From: Pelagomonas calceolata
Lineage: Eukaryota > Sar > Pelagophyceae > Pelagomonadales > Pelagomonadaceae
Reading direction: 5' to 3'
Assembly: GCA_918797485.1 (NCBI GenBank)
Contig: CAKKNE010000005.1
Location: 744,001-808,000 of the forward strand
DNA length: 64,000 bases
Below, in pieces: positions 20,168 through 28,781 of the stretch. Made by a program: the position numbers and the translations under genes. How positions within the stretch are numbered: position 1 is the first letter of the stretch; each line of letters starts with the position of its first letter. The notes under the pieces are model-generated. The model searched no databases. It saw only the letters and a program-made list of their open reading frames with translations, and was not told the DNA's origin.

Positions 20168-21357
20168 TGGAGGTCGAGCTCCCGCCGCGCGACCGCCCGC
20201 GGCCGGCCTCGCCGGTCCCGGAGGATTCAAGCTGCGCCTATGAGCTGACGCCGCCGGAGGACCCGCTGCCCTTCGAGGCTGGAGTACGGCAGCGCCTGGA
20301 GTACGCGCAGTCGTACCGCTCCGTACACCTGCGCGCGGCCGCGTCGCTCCACTGCTCGGTCGTCGCGTGGTGCGGCCTCTGGGATTTGGTGTCGTACTGT
20401 GGCCTCGCGGCGGTCTGGCGCGAGAGCGTCTCGCGCAACGTCTTCCTGATCATGGTAGGTGGGTTCTTTCAATGGTACCTCGACGTCCTGCACTCGAATG
20501 GCTTGATCCCTGGCAGCGGCGACGGTGGGGGCTTCCCTGACAAAAGTTGGCGGCGCGCGCTTGGGTCGTTTGCGTCTCAGACGATGTGCACCGCCGGTTT
20601 GTATAATTTGCTGGACGATCGCCTACCGCGAACGGCCGCGCGGGATGCTTATCTGGCACTTCTAGGCCTCGTCGTCGCGGCCGTCATCGACACGCTCTTC
20701 GCATATTGCGAGATGCGCGCGCGCCGGGATAGCGCCTACGCGCGCGCCGCCGCCGCCGAGACTTGCGAGCTTGGCACCGCGCCGATTCGCTCGACGCGGC
20801 GGGGCGAGTGGGACTTGAGATTGGGCGGGCGCGAGCCGCGGCCGAGACTGGTGCTCGCCATAGCCCTCGTGAGCCACGTCGCCCAGGTGTGCATCTGGAT
20901 CGGCTTCGACAACCTCTGGAACTACTGGCCCTACTCCGGCAGCGACCTCGACGACCACGTGGACTGCTTCTGGCAATGCCGCTTGGGCAAGCGCGAGTGG
21001 TACGACCAGCTGCCCGCCGTCGCGATCGGGTTGCTGCTGATGCTGTTCACGGGAACGCTTCTGATGTTCGGCTTCGCGGTGGACCGATTGGACCCGGACG
21101 CGTTTCCCCACGTGCGCGCTTGGCTGGAACCGCCTAGCGGCGCGCCATCAATGGCGAAGCTGTCGCTGGCGTTCCTCCGCTCCGTCGTAGCGATGGGCGC
21201 GTACTACGCGCACCTCTCCGCGTTCTGGTACCTCGTCGACGAGGACTGCGCCGGCGTCGTCGGTGGGCCGGACTCGGACGCACGGAACTTGGCCTACGTC
21301 GTTCTAGGCTTGGCGGCGCTCTACTCGACGGGGTGCTTCTGGAACGATACTATGTAG
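20167..21357 (+). CDS. Polytopic membrane protein of unknown function
   Basis: 396 residues from ATG 20167. About six to seven hydrophobic segments can be seen: around LHCSVVAWCGLWDLVSYCGL, VFLIMVGGFFQWYL, LALLGLVVAAVIDTLF, LVLAIALVSHVAQVCIWIG, LPAVAIGLLLMLFTGTLL, LRSVVAMGAYYAHLSAFWYL and LAYVVLGLAALYS. A conserved-looking WIGFDNLWNYWPYSGSDLDD loop and paired Cys residues lie between the fourth and fifth. I do not recognise the family. The start overlaps the stop of the upstream 111-residue frame. Confidence 0.7.
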   Translation: MEVELPPRDRPRPASPVPEDSSCAYELTPPEDPLPFEAGVRQRLEYAQSYRSVHLRAAASLHCSVVAWCGLWDLVSYCGLAAVWRESVSRNVFLIMVGGFFQWYLDVLHSNGLIPGSGDGGGFPDKSWRRALGSFASQTMCTAGLYNLLDDRLPRTAARDAYLALLGLVVAAVIDTLFAYCEMRARRDSAYARAAAAETCELGTAPIRSTRRGEWDLRLGGREPRPRLVLAIALVSHVAQVCIWIGFDNLWNYWPYSGSDLDDHVDCFWQCRLGKREWYDQLPAVAIGLLLMLFTGTLLMFGFAVDRLDPDAFPHVRAWLEPPSGAPSMAKLSLAFLRSVVAMGAYYAHLSAFWYLVDEDCAGVVGGPDSDARNLAYVVLGLAALYSTGCFWNDTM

Positions 21358-21625
21358 TAAGATTCTTTCTGGGTTTCTTGTTGTTTTCTATCCGATATAT
21401 AGCGTCGATAGGCGTCCGCTCGCCGCTCGCTCCGCCGCTCAACCAACGGGTTTTTCCAGGCAATATCAGCCGGGTCTGTCAGTCTGCCCGCGGACCTGGA
21501 AATTGACAGGGCTCTCTACGACCCCCGCTGACGCGCCGCGCTAGAAACTATACGTTTAGAGGACCACAAGGCTCCCCACAAGCAAATTTCTGATCACTAG
21601 GAATCATCCAAAGCCAGCGCGTAAC

Positions 21626-22442
21626 ATGACCTGGCGCCACCCCTCGATCACGTACGGCGCGGTCGACCAGGAGGCTCGCGACTCGACGCCGCCGGGCCGC
21701 CGCCGCGCCGCGGGCTGGGTCGCGACGATCATCGGCGTCGGCCTCGTCGCGAGCGCCCTCTCGCTAGCGCTGGGTGGCGGCGGGCTCGCGCTGAAGGCCG
21801 CGGCGGCCCTCGTCCTCGAGCTACGCATGGCCCGGCCCGCCTCGCACCATCCGCCCACGCCCCACGGCCCTCCGCGTCCCGTCGGCTACTGTTGCACGGC
21901 GGCGTCGGTCACGGTCGGTGGCACCCAGCGGAGCGCGCATCGGGACGCGGGGCCACGCGTGCAATGCATGCGTGCTCGTCACCGACGAGTCCTATCCCAG
22001 AAAGTGCCACTACAGCAAAAGTAGGTGCCAGGACCCGGCGTGCGGGAGCGGCCGGTTCTGCGCGGGGACGTACAAGGGAGACGCTCCGCCGCCGCCGCCG
22101 CCGGGCGGGACTACTGACGGCGTCGCGGAGGTCGAGACGGCGATACCGGCGCTCACGACGGGGTGCCGGTCCGACGCTGATTGTACCTTCCCGCAAGTGT
22201 GTGTTTTGCGTTCTGATGGGCCGGGAACCTGTGGTGGGTGGGAGCCTGGCGCGTGTGTGCCTGCATGCGTCCACCCATTTATTTGCCACTTAGGGCACTG
22301 CCTCGGAGGCGTCGAGGAGTCGAGCGCGGAAAACACCATGATGAATATGAACAGCGTCACGGTCACAAACAAGGAGATCATTGACAATATCCGTACTATG
22401 ATTCCTACAAAAAAGGCACCCGAGCACATGAAGTATACGTAG
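21626..22442 (+). CDS. Single-pass Cys-rich membrane protein, junction unresolved
   Basis: Two frames appear to form one gene. The first (ATG 21626) encodes a short cytosolic start and a membrane segment (VATIIGVGLVASALSLAL). The second (to the TAG at 22440-22442) encodes a Cys-rich ectodomain: CHYSKSRCQDPACGSGRFC, then CRSDADCTFPQVCVLRSDG and CVPACVHPFICHLGHC. The change from frame 1 to frame 2 happens between about 21830 and 21960, by an intron or a sequence error; I could not find an unambiguous splice pair. The disulphide pattern suggests an extracellular or luminal domain. Confidence 0.55.
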
Positions 22443-22465
22443 GAGGCCTAAGACACTCGAGGAAG

Positions 22466-24028
22466 CTAGTTACTCGGCTGCTCCTTCGGCGCCGCGAAGG
22501 AGAACGGCCCGAACTGCTCGCTGTTCAATGTTGAACGCGACTCGTAGTACTCCTGGAGCGCGTTCTTGACGTCGTTCTTGCCGATCAAAGCGGCGCCGCG
22601 CCGCGCGGCCCGGATCGCGGCCTCGTTGATGATCGCCGCCAAATCGGCGCCCACGAGGCCGCGCGTCTCCTTCGCCAATGATGAAAGGTCCACGTCCGAG
22701 CCGAGCGCGACCTTCCGCGCGTGAACTCTTAAAATCTGCTCCCTCCCTACTAAATCGGGCGGCGGCACCTTCACCACCCGGTCGAAGCGCCCCGGTCGTA
22801 CTAACGCCGGGTCCAGGACGTTCAATCTATTTGTTGCCGCCAATACGACGACACCAGTATTCGGGTCGACGCCGTCCATGCACGCCAGGAGTTGGTTCAG
22901 CGTCTGTTCCAATTCATCATTCGCGTTGCCCACCGCGAAGTTCGACTCCCGCCGCCTTCGACCGAGCGCATCTATTTCATCGATGAACACGACACATGGG
23001 GCTATTTTTCCTGCTCTCTCAAAGAGCTGCCTCACGCGAGCCGCACCTCGCCCCACGAACATCTCGACGAACTCCGAGCCGGAACAAGAAATGAAGGGCC
23101 GCTCGGCGGCCTGCGCTAGTGCACGAGCTAATAGTGTTTTGCCCGTGCCCGGGGGCCCCACCAACAACACCCCTCGGGGCGGTCGCGCCCCGACCGCAAG
23201 ATACCGCTTCGCCGACTCCTGTGACGACAACGCCACGAGCTCGGCGACCTCGCGCTTCGCGGCGTCGATGCCCGCGACACTGTCAAAAGTGACGACCTCT
23301 TTGTCGACGCGCGGGAGCTGCTTCCGCCTCCTTCCTACATTGCCGATGCCGCCGCCCGTCATCTGCCTCGCGACTCGTCCCAGCGCCGTCAAGTACCCAA
23401 TAGCAATCAACCAGACGACGGCCGACGCCGGCGACGCCCGCGGCCGCGCGCGCCTCCACTCGACCCCGCTCCGGAGCATCTTCGACGCCAAGGACCCGGG
23501 CACCTCCGCCGGCACCGTGTACTTGCGCATGCCATTCATCAAAAAGTCGTACCTTGAGGAGGACACGAGGACCTCACTGATAGCGCCTTTTCGTTCGATC
23601 GACCGCAAAAACTGGCTCCACGGCACTTCTTCCACGGCTAGTAATTCTGCTCTCCTCAGAGCCGATGCCGCGCGGGCCTTCCGCGTCAACACGGCGAAGA
23701 GCAAGATGGCCGCCAAACTGCACACTTTTCTCCCTCGGTCCGTCCGCGCGAAGGCGCGCGCTCTTAGGTAGTACAACTTGATGCGCGCGGCGACGACAAG
23801 GACCCACTTCGTCACCTTCGCCTGGAACTCCTTCAAGGCCTTCCGGAAGTCGTCTCCTTTTTCATTCCAGGGGCTGTTCGTGTTCGTCTCTTGCAAAGCG
23901 CGCGTCTTGCCGGCGAGGGGTTGCGTTCGTCGTGGGGCGCCGACGCGGCACGTCGTTGCGAGTGGTCGGAGGCGCGGCGGCGGCGTGACGAGGGCCGCGG
24001 CCGTCGCGCAGACGAGCAGCCACCTCAT
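22466..24028 (-). CDS. Plastid-targeted FtsH-like AAA ATPase lacking the protease domain
   Basis: 520 residues from the Met at 24028. The N-terminus is a signal peptide followed by ALVTPPPRLRP, fitting a plastid presequence. Two hydrophobic stretches (SLAAILLFAVLTRKA and SAVVWLIAIGYLTALG) flank a small luminal region, as in FtsH. The AAA domain is complete: GPPGTGKT, VVFIDEIDALG, AATNRLNVLDPALVRPGRFDR and GADLAAIINEAA. The protein stops about 35 residues after the AAA lid, so the M41 metalloprotease domain with HEXXH is entirely absent. It is probably a chaperone-like or structural subunit related to plant FtsHi proteins. Confidence 0.88.
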   Translation of the reverse strand: MRWLLVCATAAALVTPPPRLRPLATTCRVGAPRRTQPLAGKTRALQETNTNSPWNEKGDDFRKALKEFQAKVTKWVLVVAARIKLYYLRARAFARTDRGRKVCSLAAILLFAVLTRKARAASALRRAELLAVEEVPWSQFLRSIERKGAISEVLVSSSRYDFLMNGMRKYTVPAEVPGSLASKMLRSGVEWRRARPRASPASAVVWLIAIGYLTALGRVARQMTGGGIGNVGRRRKQLPRVDKEVVTFDSVAGIDAAKREVAELVALSSQESAKRYLAVGARPPRGVLLVGPPGTGKTLLARALAQAAERPFISCSGSEFVEMFVGRGAARVRQLFERAGKIAPCVVFIDEIDALGRRRRESNFAVGNANDELEQTLNQLLACMDGVDPNTGVVVLAATNRLNVLDPALVRPGRFDRVVKVPPPDLVGREQILRVHARKVALGSDVDLSSLAKETRGLVGADLAAIINEAAIRAARRGAALIGKNDVKNALQEYYESRSTLNSEQFGPFSFAAPKEQPSN

Positions 24029-24136
24029 TTGCCTCTTTGCTTTGCTCACGGCTGCTGCTTCTCGTCAGGCTCGCTACGCTACGCGTTTGGTATGTTATGT
24101 AAGCAACACACACACGTATTACTGCTCAAGCTGCCA

Positions 24137-24182
24137 GCACACCGGCGCCGCGCTGTTGAAGCACACCGGCGCCGCGCTGTTG
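24137..24182 (+). repeat. 23-bp tandem repeat, two copies
   Basis: The unit CACACCGGCGCCGCGCTGTT plus three bases occurs twice in direct succession in the divergent spacer upstream of the FtsH-like gene. No gene overlaps it. Confidence 0.7.
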
Positions 24183-24252
24183 AGGCAGGCTGCTATGCTA
24201 GCGTGCAATGAGACACTCTAGCAATCACACAATGCCATATTTTTTTTGCGAC

Positions 24253-24271
24253 GCGGCCGTAAGGCACTAGC
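24253..24271 (-). promoter_or_regulatory. CTAG-type promoter element, partial
   Basis: Only the right half and centre remain (GCGGCCGTAAGGCACTAGC). It lies 225 bp upstream of the FtsH-like start at 24028. Confidence 0.45.
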
Positions 24272-24455
24272 AAGCGACTTACGAATGAAAAGCGCGGCGC
24301 TACGATTTGTATTATATATATTGGACGATAGATCTGTGAAGACGCCGCGGGTAACGAAGTGTGGACCCTGGCTCATCTCTAGAGCTCATTGGGCAAACCA
24401 CTTGACCTGAGCCGCACTCTGACCTGAGCCGCCACAGTGCGCATTAATTGACGCG

Positions 24456-24593
24456 ATGCGGCGCGCTCTTCTCCTATTAGCCGTGCTCGCGACGACCATC
24501 ACCACGACGCGCGCCGCGCTTGGCCGCGTCGCCAACGTCCCGAACGCGCCGGCGGGGGGGGTATACATGCGGCACTTCCGGTCGCTGCCCTAA
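24456..24593 (+). CDS. Small secreted peptide ORF (45 aa)
   Basis: ATG at 24456, TAA at 24591-24593. The first 20 residues (MRRALLLLAVLATTITTTRA) are a good signal peptide with a small-residue cleavage site. The remaining 25 residues are Arg- and Pro-containing (VPNAPAGGVYMRHFRSLP). It sits alone in the 0.9 kb spacer between the FtsH-like gene and the gene at 24939, between two promoter elements. It may be a true short secreted peptide or the surviving 5' end of a lost gene. Confidence 0.35.
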   Translation: MRRALLLLAVLATTITTTRAALGRVANVPNAPAGGVYMRHFRSLP

Positions 24594-24669
24594 ATAAGAG
24601 TATCCTATGCCGCCGACTCGCCTACGAGTGCCCGTCGGCCTGTGCGGGGCAAAGCGCTTCCAGGCCCTT

Positions 24670-24692
24670 GCTAGCGGCAGTAAGACACTAGC
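24670..24692 (-). promoter_or_regulatory. CTAG-type inverted promoter element
   Basis: Reverse-orientation copy with a one-base deletion in the centre; 247 bp upstream of the ATG at 24939. Confidence 0.55.
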
Positions 24693-24938
24693 AAGCAGTG
24701 GGCTCAAGTGTGTGGCTCTGACCCGATCTGCACGCCCTACTGCGTCGTAAATATAAGAGTTGCGAGCCTCACGAACACCTTCTATATTCACTTCAACCAT
24801 CTGCGGCTACGGTGTCTGGCGACGTGGTCCCTCGGCTGCGTTTGCTCTCCCTGTTGCTGGAGAGCTACTTTGGTTCGCGCCGCGACGCGCCGCTGAAACG
24901 AGTTTATGATCTCGCGCAGGCACGTGACCGAAAGCACA

Positions 24939-25442
24939 ATGCGGCTCGCACTCATCGTGGCGACGGCGACGGCGTTCGCGCCCGCGCGGCAGCCGCGGCG
25001 AACCGTCGTCCGGGCGTGGCCCTGGGAGAAGGACGACGCGCCGGCGCCCGCGCCGGCGCCGCCGGCGAAGCCGGCGAACCCCTTCGAGAGCTTGTTCGGC
25101 GGCGGCGCGAAACCGGCGCCGGCGCCGACGCGTGCGCCGCCGCCGCCCGCTGCCCGCGCGCCGCCGCCCCAGAAGAAGTCGGGCAGCATGTTCAACACGG
25201 ACCCCTTCGGCACGGCCGGCGGCGGCTCCTACGTGCCCGCGGGCATGTCCAAAGCCGAATACGACCGCATCCAGGCCGAGGGTGCGGCCAAGAAAGCGGC
25301 GAACCGCAACCGCAAGCGCGGCAGCAACATGTCGCTCGCCGAGGCGCAGCGCACGGGCTACAAGACCTTCGTCTCGCTCAAGGGCGACGCGACGGCGAAG
25401 GAGTCCAAGAAGGGCTGGCTCAACCCCTTCTCCGACGAGTAG
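24939..25442 (+). CDS. Plastid-targeted Pro-rich hypothetical protein
   Basis: 167 residues from ATG 24939. The presequence MRLALIVATATAFAPARQPR is a textbook heterokont plastid signal: signal peptide, then A-T-A-F-A-P and a basic stretch. The mature part is Pro/Ala-rich and ends in a conserved-looking region (NTDPFGTAGGGSYVPAGMSK, AEYDRIQAEGAAKK, GWLNPFSDE). The frame begins 33 bases earlier with an alternative Met, rejected because it would bury the presequence. No family recognised. Confidence 0.75.
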   Translation: MRLALIVATATAFAPARQPRRTVVRAWPWEKDDAPAPAPAPPAKPANPFESLFGGGAKPAPAPTRAPPPPAARAPPPQKKSGSMFNTDPFGTAGGGSYVPAGMSKAEYDRIQAEGAAKKAANRNRKRGSNMSLAEAQRTGYKTFVSLKGDATAKESKKGWLNPFSDE

Positions 25443-25538
25443 GCCCGCGTAAGCTCACAGTACAACAAAGTTAGCCCGGGGCGACGCACGAGCAGCCTTC
25501 CGGGTACGGGGGTGTCGCGCGAAGCGGCCAGGGGCGTG

Positions 25539-26330
25539 CTACGCCAGGACGCAGCACGCCGACTCGTTTCGCACGCACCGGTCCCGCGCCCGCGCGGTCG
25601 ACCGCCACAACACCAACGCGTGGAGGAAGTCGTTCCTATCCAAGGTGTCGCCGTCGGAGGCGACGCGCCCCAGAATGTCCGCGGCCGTCGCCTCATCGAC
25701 GTCCTGCGCGCCGCTCGACGGGTGGCGCCGCTCCCGGTCCGCGGCGAACTTGCGCTCGGCGACCGTGAGGGCCGTCTGCAGCTGGGACGCGTCGATGCGC
25801 GCGCCGCCGCGGCACGCGGTCCAGCACTTCTTTATCAAATCCCGCTGCTGCACGAAGTCGCGGTAGCGGCGGGCGACGGCGACGGCGTGGTGCCGCGGAA
25901 TCAACAAAACGCCGGCGGCGTCCCGCGGCGTCGCGAGCGGCGTCGCCTCCTCTACAACAGCGACGGGCGGCGGCGCGGGCGGCGGCGCGTCGGCGTCCTC
26001 CTCGGATACGTCGTCCAGGTCCACCGCCGCCTCGTGCGGGTCCTCGTCCACAAGCGCCTCGGGCGCGCGCCGCGCCAGCCGCCGGCACTCCGCGAAGGCC
26101 GCATCAACAGCCTCGCCGTCCAGCGGTCCGAGCTGCGGGAAGACCTCGCCGACCATGGCCCCGAACGCCGCGCGGTCGCAGCCATTCGCGCAGCGCCGGT
26201 CGAACGCCACGAGGATTTTCGCGACCTCGGCGCCCTGCCGGTCCGTCCGCCGCCGCTGGCGCCGGCGGGCCTGCACTTCTCGAAAGTTCCCGAAGGCGCC
26301 CTTGGGCATCTCATCTTCTTTTTTGAACAT
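25539..26330 (-). CDS. EF-hand-like protein with CaaX prenylation end
   Basis: 263 residues from the Met at 26330 (MFKKEDEMPKGAFGNF); the upstream extension of the frame is low-complexity. Two helical regions with EF-hand-like spacing occur (FDRRCANGCDRAAFGAMVGE and ILGRVASDGDTLDRNDFLHA), but acidic ligand positions are incomplete. The middle is acidic and disordered. The C-terminus is NESACCVLA, a CaaX-like box (CVLA) with an adjacent Cys available for palmitoylation. A membrane-attached calcium sensor is possible but not demonstrated. Confidence 0.6.
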   Translation of the reverse strand: MFKKEDEMPKGAFGNFREVQARRRQRRRTDRQGAEVAKILVAFDRRCANGCDRAAFGAMVGEVFPQLGPLDGEAVDAAFAECRRLARRAPEALVDEDPHEAAVDLDDVSEEDADAPPPAPPPVAVVEEATPLATPRDAAGVLLIPRHHAVAVARRYRDFVQQRDLIKKCWTACRGGARIDASQLQTALTVAERKFAADRERRHPSSGAQDVDEATAADILGRVASDGDTLDRNDFLHALVLWRSTARARDRCVRNESACCVLA

Positions 26331-26511
26331 GGTTCTGGTGCTCCTTTGCTGTGAGAGGGGCTGCCCAGAGTGCTGCCCCACGGGCCGACGCGAACGTGTG
26401 CGATCCTCAACAGCGAAGCTGCCTCTACCTACCAGATTAGCGGCTGTGAACGCCGCAGCTGCTGCGGTTGCGCGTGGCAATGGAGCTGCGCGCTGCGCGC
26501 ACAAAAGCCGG

Positions 26512-26533
26512 CCTAGTGTCCGTCTACGCTAGC
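26512..26533 (+). promoter_or_regulatory. CTAG-type element, degenerate
   Basis: CCTAGTGTCC...ACGCTAGC with a diverged centre, 181 bp upstream of the start at 26330. Confidence 0.35.
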
Positions 26534-26544
26534 AAAGGGTTGTT

Positions 26545-26780
26545 GGTCGCCCGCCCCAGGACTTCGCGGAGGCGCTTTCTGAGGTGCAGGCGGCGGTGCA
26601 AGCCGACGACGCGGCGGGGGCGCTCGCGGGGTGCCGGCATGGTGCCGGCGCCTCGTCGTGGCGTACGACAACCTGGCGGGGCGCGTCGACGACGCCGCGG
26701 CGCGGGCGCTGCATTCGCTCGTTGAGCCGGTGCTTGGGTTGGTGCGGAGGGCGAAGTTGTTGTGTGTAGAAACGACGGGT
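26545..26780 (+). pseudogene. Possible degenerate coding fragment
   Basis: Two frames read like consecutive pieces of one helical protein: DFAEALSEVQAAVQADDAAG in one frame, then RRLVVAYDNLAGRVDDAAAR and ALHSLVEPVLGLVRRAKLLC in another. No start or single open frame joins them. It may be a gene remnant or an exon pair with an unrecognised intron. The rest of 26.3-27.1 kb shows nothing else. Confidence 0.25.
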
Positions 26781-27139
26781 TTTGTGTTTTTTGTAGCTCA
26801 GCTCGCCTCGGGGGCCCCTGCTCGCGAGATTGGCCTTGCGCGCTGTCGAATAGACTTTTCTTTTATTGAGTTGCCAGGGGCGGCGACGTCTCAAAAGGTG
26901 CTCAGCCCTAAGTCTCAGAGTTGCACCAGTTTTATCACCTGGATGTGTGAAAAAAGCAAACGATGTGACATGAAACGATTCTGGCGGTTGACCTAGCTTT
27001 CTCTCGGCAATCCAACATAAGCGGCCGCGCGACGTCGGAGCGCAGGGCCGCATCGTCGCGCAGGCGTAAGATTATTGAATGTGAGTCCCCATCTATTATA
27101 TACCAACCCGCGTCTTACTCCGGAGCGCCTAGCGGACTC

Positions 27140-28552
27140 CTAGTCCTTCTTCGCCGTCGACGCCGCGATGTGCTTGCGGACCTTCTTGGTGACGTGCGAC
27201 GTGAGCATGCGGTCGTACCAGGCGCTGCCCAGGTAGAGCGAGAAGACGAGGCCCGCGAGCGCGAAGAACAGGTGCACGTAGATGTACGTCATGCAGAGCG
27301 CCGACGACACGAAGCTCAGGTGGCAGGCGAACGCGTGGAAGACCATGTACTTCATCGTCGCCGCGACGGACGCCGCGTCGTCCAACGCTTCAGTGGGCGT
27401 CGCACCGAGCTTCGTGCCGCGCGGCGGCGTGCGCACGCCGCAATTCGCGCCCGCGACGCTGTCGGTCAGCATCAACCGCAGATAGATCGTGTCGCGGCCC
27501 GTGCGCTCCGGCGACTGGAAGCGGCCGTGCGCGAGCATCCAGAGCGTGAACGGGATCCACCAGGCAAAGTACGTCGCCGACGCGAGGGCCATCAGCGCGC
27601 CGAAGCCCATGCCCTCGCCGCGGAGCTCTGCGGCGACGAGCGAGTCGAAGTCTGTGTGGAAATCAACCAGTGCGTCAATGGCGTGGAGGACGACGCGACG
27701 AACGCGCCGTAAAATTTTGATTTCCACACCGGACTTCGACGCCCCGGGTAGGCCGCCGCGAGCCGGTCGGGCGCCCAGCGCAGCGACAGCGTCGTGAAGA
27801 CGGGCCAGAGGTGGATCCAGGTGTTCGCGTAGTTGGCGATGTCGTGCAGGACCATTTTACACGGTAAAACGAAGACGCTCCATCCGAGGGGACCCGTCGC
27901 GATGAGGCTAGCGATCAGGCCCGCCGTCGGCGCCTGAGAGACGGCGCGGGCGTTGAGAGCGCCGACGCGTCGTGATCCAAGAAAACGCTCCTCGAGGACC
28001 TCCACCAGCACGGCCATGAAACTAAAAGCGAGCATGAAGTTCGCGATCCAGCACAGATCGAGGTAGTACAACATCATGCCCGGTTGCGTCGGCGTGCCCT
28101 TGCTGATCGCCCACGAGTGGCCTGTGCGGAAATCAAAAGTTCGGGTGAGTAAGCCTAAGACGCCTCGTGCGAGGACGCCAAGCACTCTCGCACGGCGTCG
28201 AGGCGGCCACAATAGTAAATAATACCTCCAGGCCGGCCTGACGCACTGGTTGATTTCCGCACTGCGAGTGGCGGATGCGCAATCCAATAATGAAGAGCGC
28301 CTGGAGGGCGTAGACGAGCCAGAACGACTCCGTGCACGCTCCTAACAAAAACGCGCTGAGGATGAGGTTCGCGAGGCCGAGAAAGAACGTGAACCGCGAC
28401 ATGCCCTTCGTGTGCTCGGAATCGGTTTCGCGCTCGACGACGTCGAGGACGCTTTGTAGAGCATCGCGTTCGACGGTGGAGAGCGTGCGCTGCACGCGGC
28501 GCCGCGGCGGCTCCTCGCGCGCGCTCGCGTCGGAGAACGATACCGACGACAT
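27140..28552 (-). CDS. GPC1-like glycerophosphocholine acyltransferase (three exons)
   Basis: Start ATG at 28552 (MSSVSFSDASAREEPP). Exon 1 is 28552-28273, exon 2 runs from 28121 to about 27735 or 27741, exon 3 is 27651-27140; total about 390 residues. At least seven membrane segments occur. The exon 2 block (YYLDLCWIANF, GPLGWSVFVLPCKMVLHD, IHLWPVFTTLSLRW) matches the DUF2838/GPC1 family, which acylates glycerophosphocholine in endoplasmic reticulum membranes. Both introns are hairpin elements with the same terminal repeat. The exon 1/2 frame is preserved by a GC-AG intron with an 8-bp direct repeat; the exon 2 donor is uncertain by six bases. Confidence 0.8.
27652..27740 (-). mobile_element. 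Introner-like element, GGAAATCAA family, copy 1
   Basis: Terminal inverted repeats GTGTGGAAATCAA and TTGATTTCCACAC enclose about 50 bp containing GCGTCAATGGCGTGG-type sequence. The acceptor is CACACAG at 27652. Two GT donors (27740 or 27734) keep the frame of the acyltransferase. The inverted repeat seems to extend outward into GTCGAAGTC. Confidence 0.75.
28122..28272 (-). mobile_element. Introner-like element, GGAAATCAA family, copy 2
   Basis: Ends GTGCGGAAATCAA and TTGATTTCCGCAC, flanked by a perfect 8-bp direct repeat GCCACTCG (28265-28272 and 28114-28121). Removing one repeat copy plus the element restores the reading frame, which makes the intron start with GC (first bases of the repeat) and end with CACAG. 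Confidence 0.82.
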
Positions 28553-28781
28553 GCTTGGCCGGCGGTCGCGGGCGGCGCTCTGCTCAGGGAGATTGCACCC
28601 CAGGCTGGTTTTGGCTGAGTCCTCGCTCGGCTCGCAGTGGGATCCGCCGGCGGCGAGCGGTCGCTTATGAAGCCGGTCTCTTTTGGCGCCAAGCGAGCGA
28701 GAGGAAACCGATCGTAGGCTGAAAATGCCTGCAAAAACCCGTTTTTTTGGGACAGTACTCACACACCCCTCCCCCACGCCG

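Noticed and set aside
22878-23771. 297-codon plus-strand ORF inside the FtsH-like gene
   Set aside because: Shadow of the conserved AAA domain on the minus strand.
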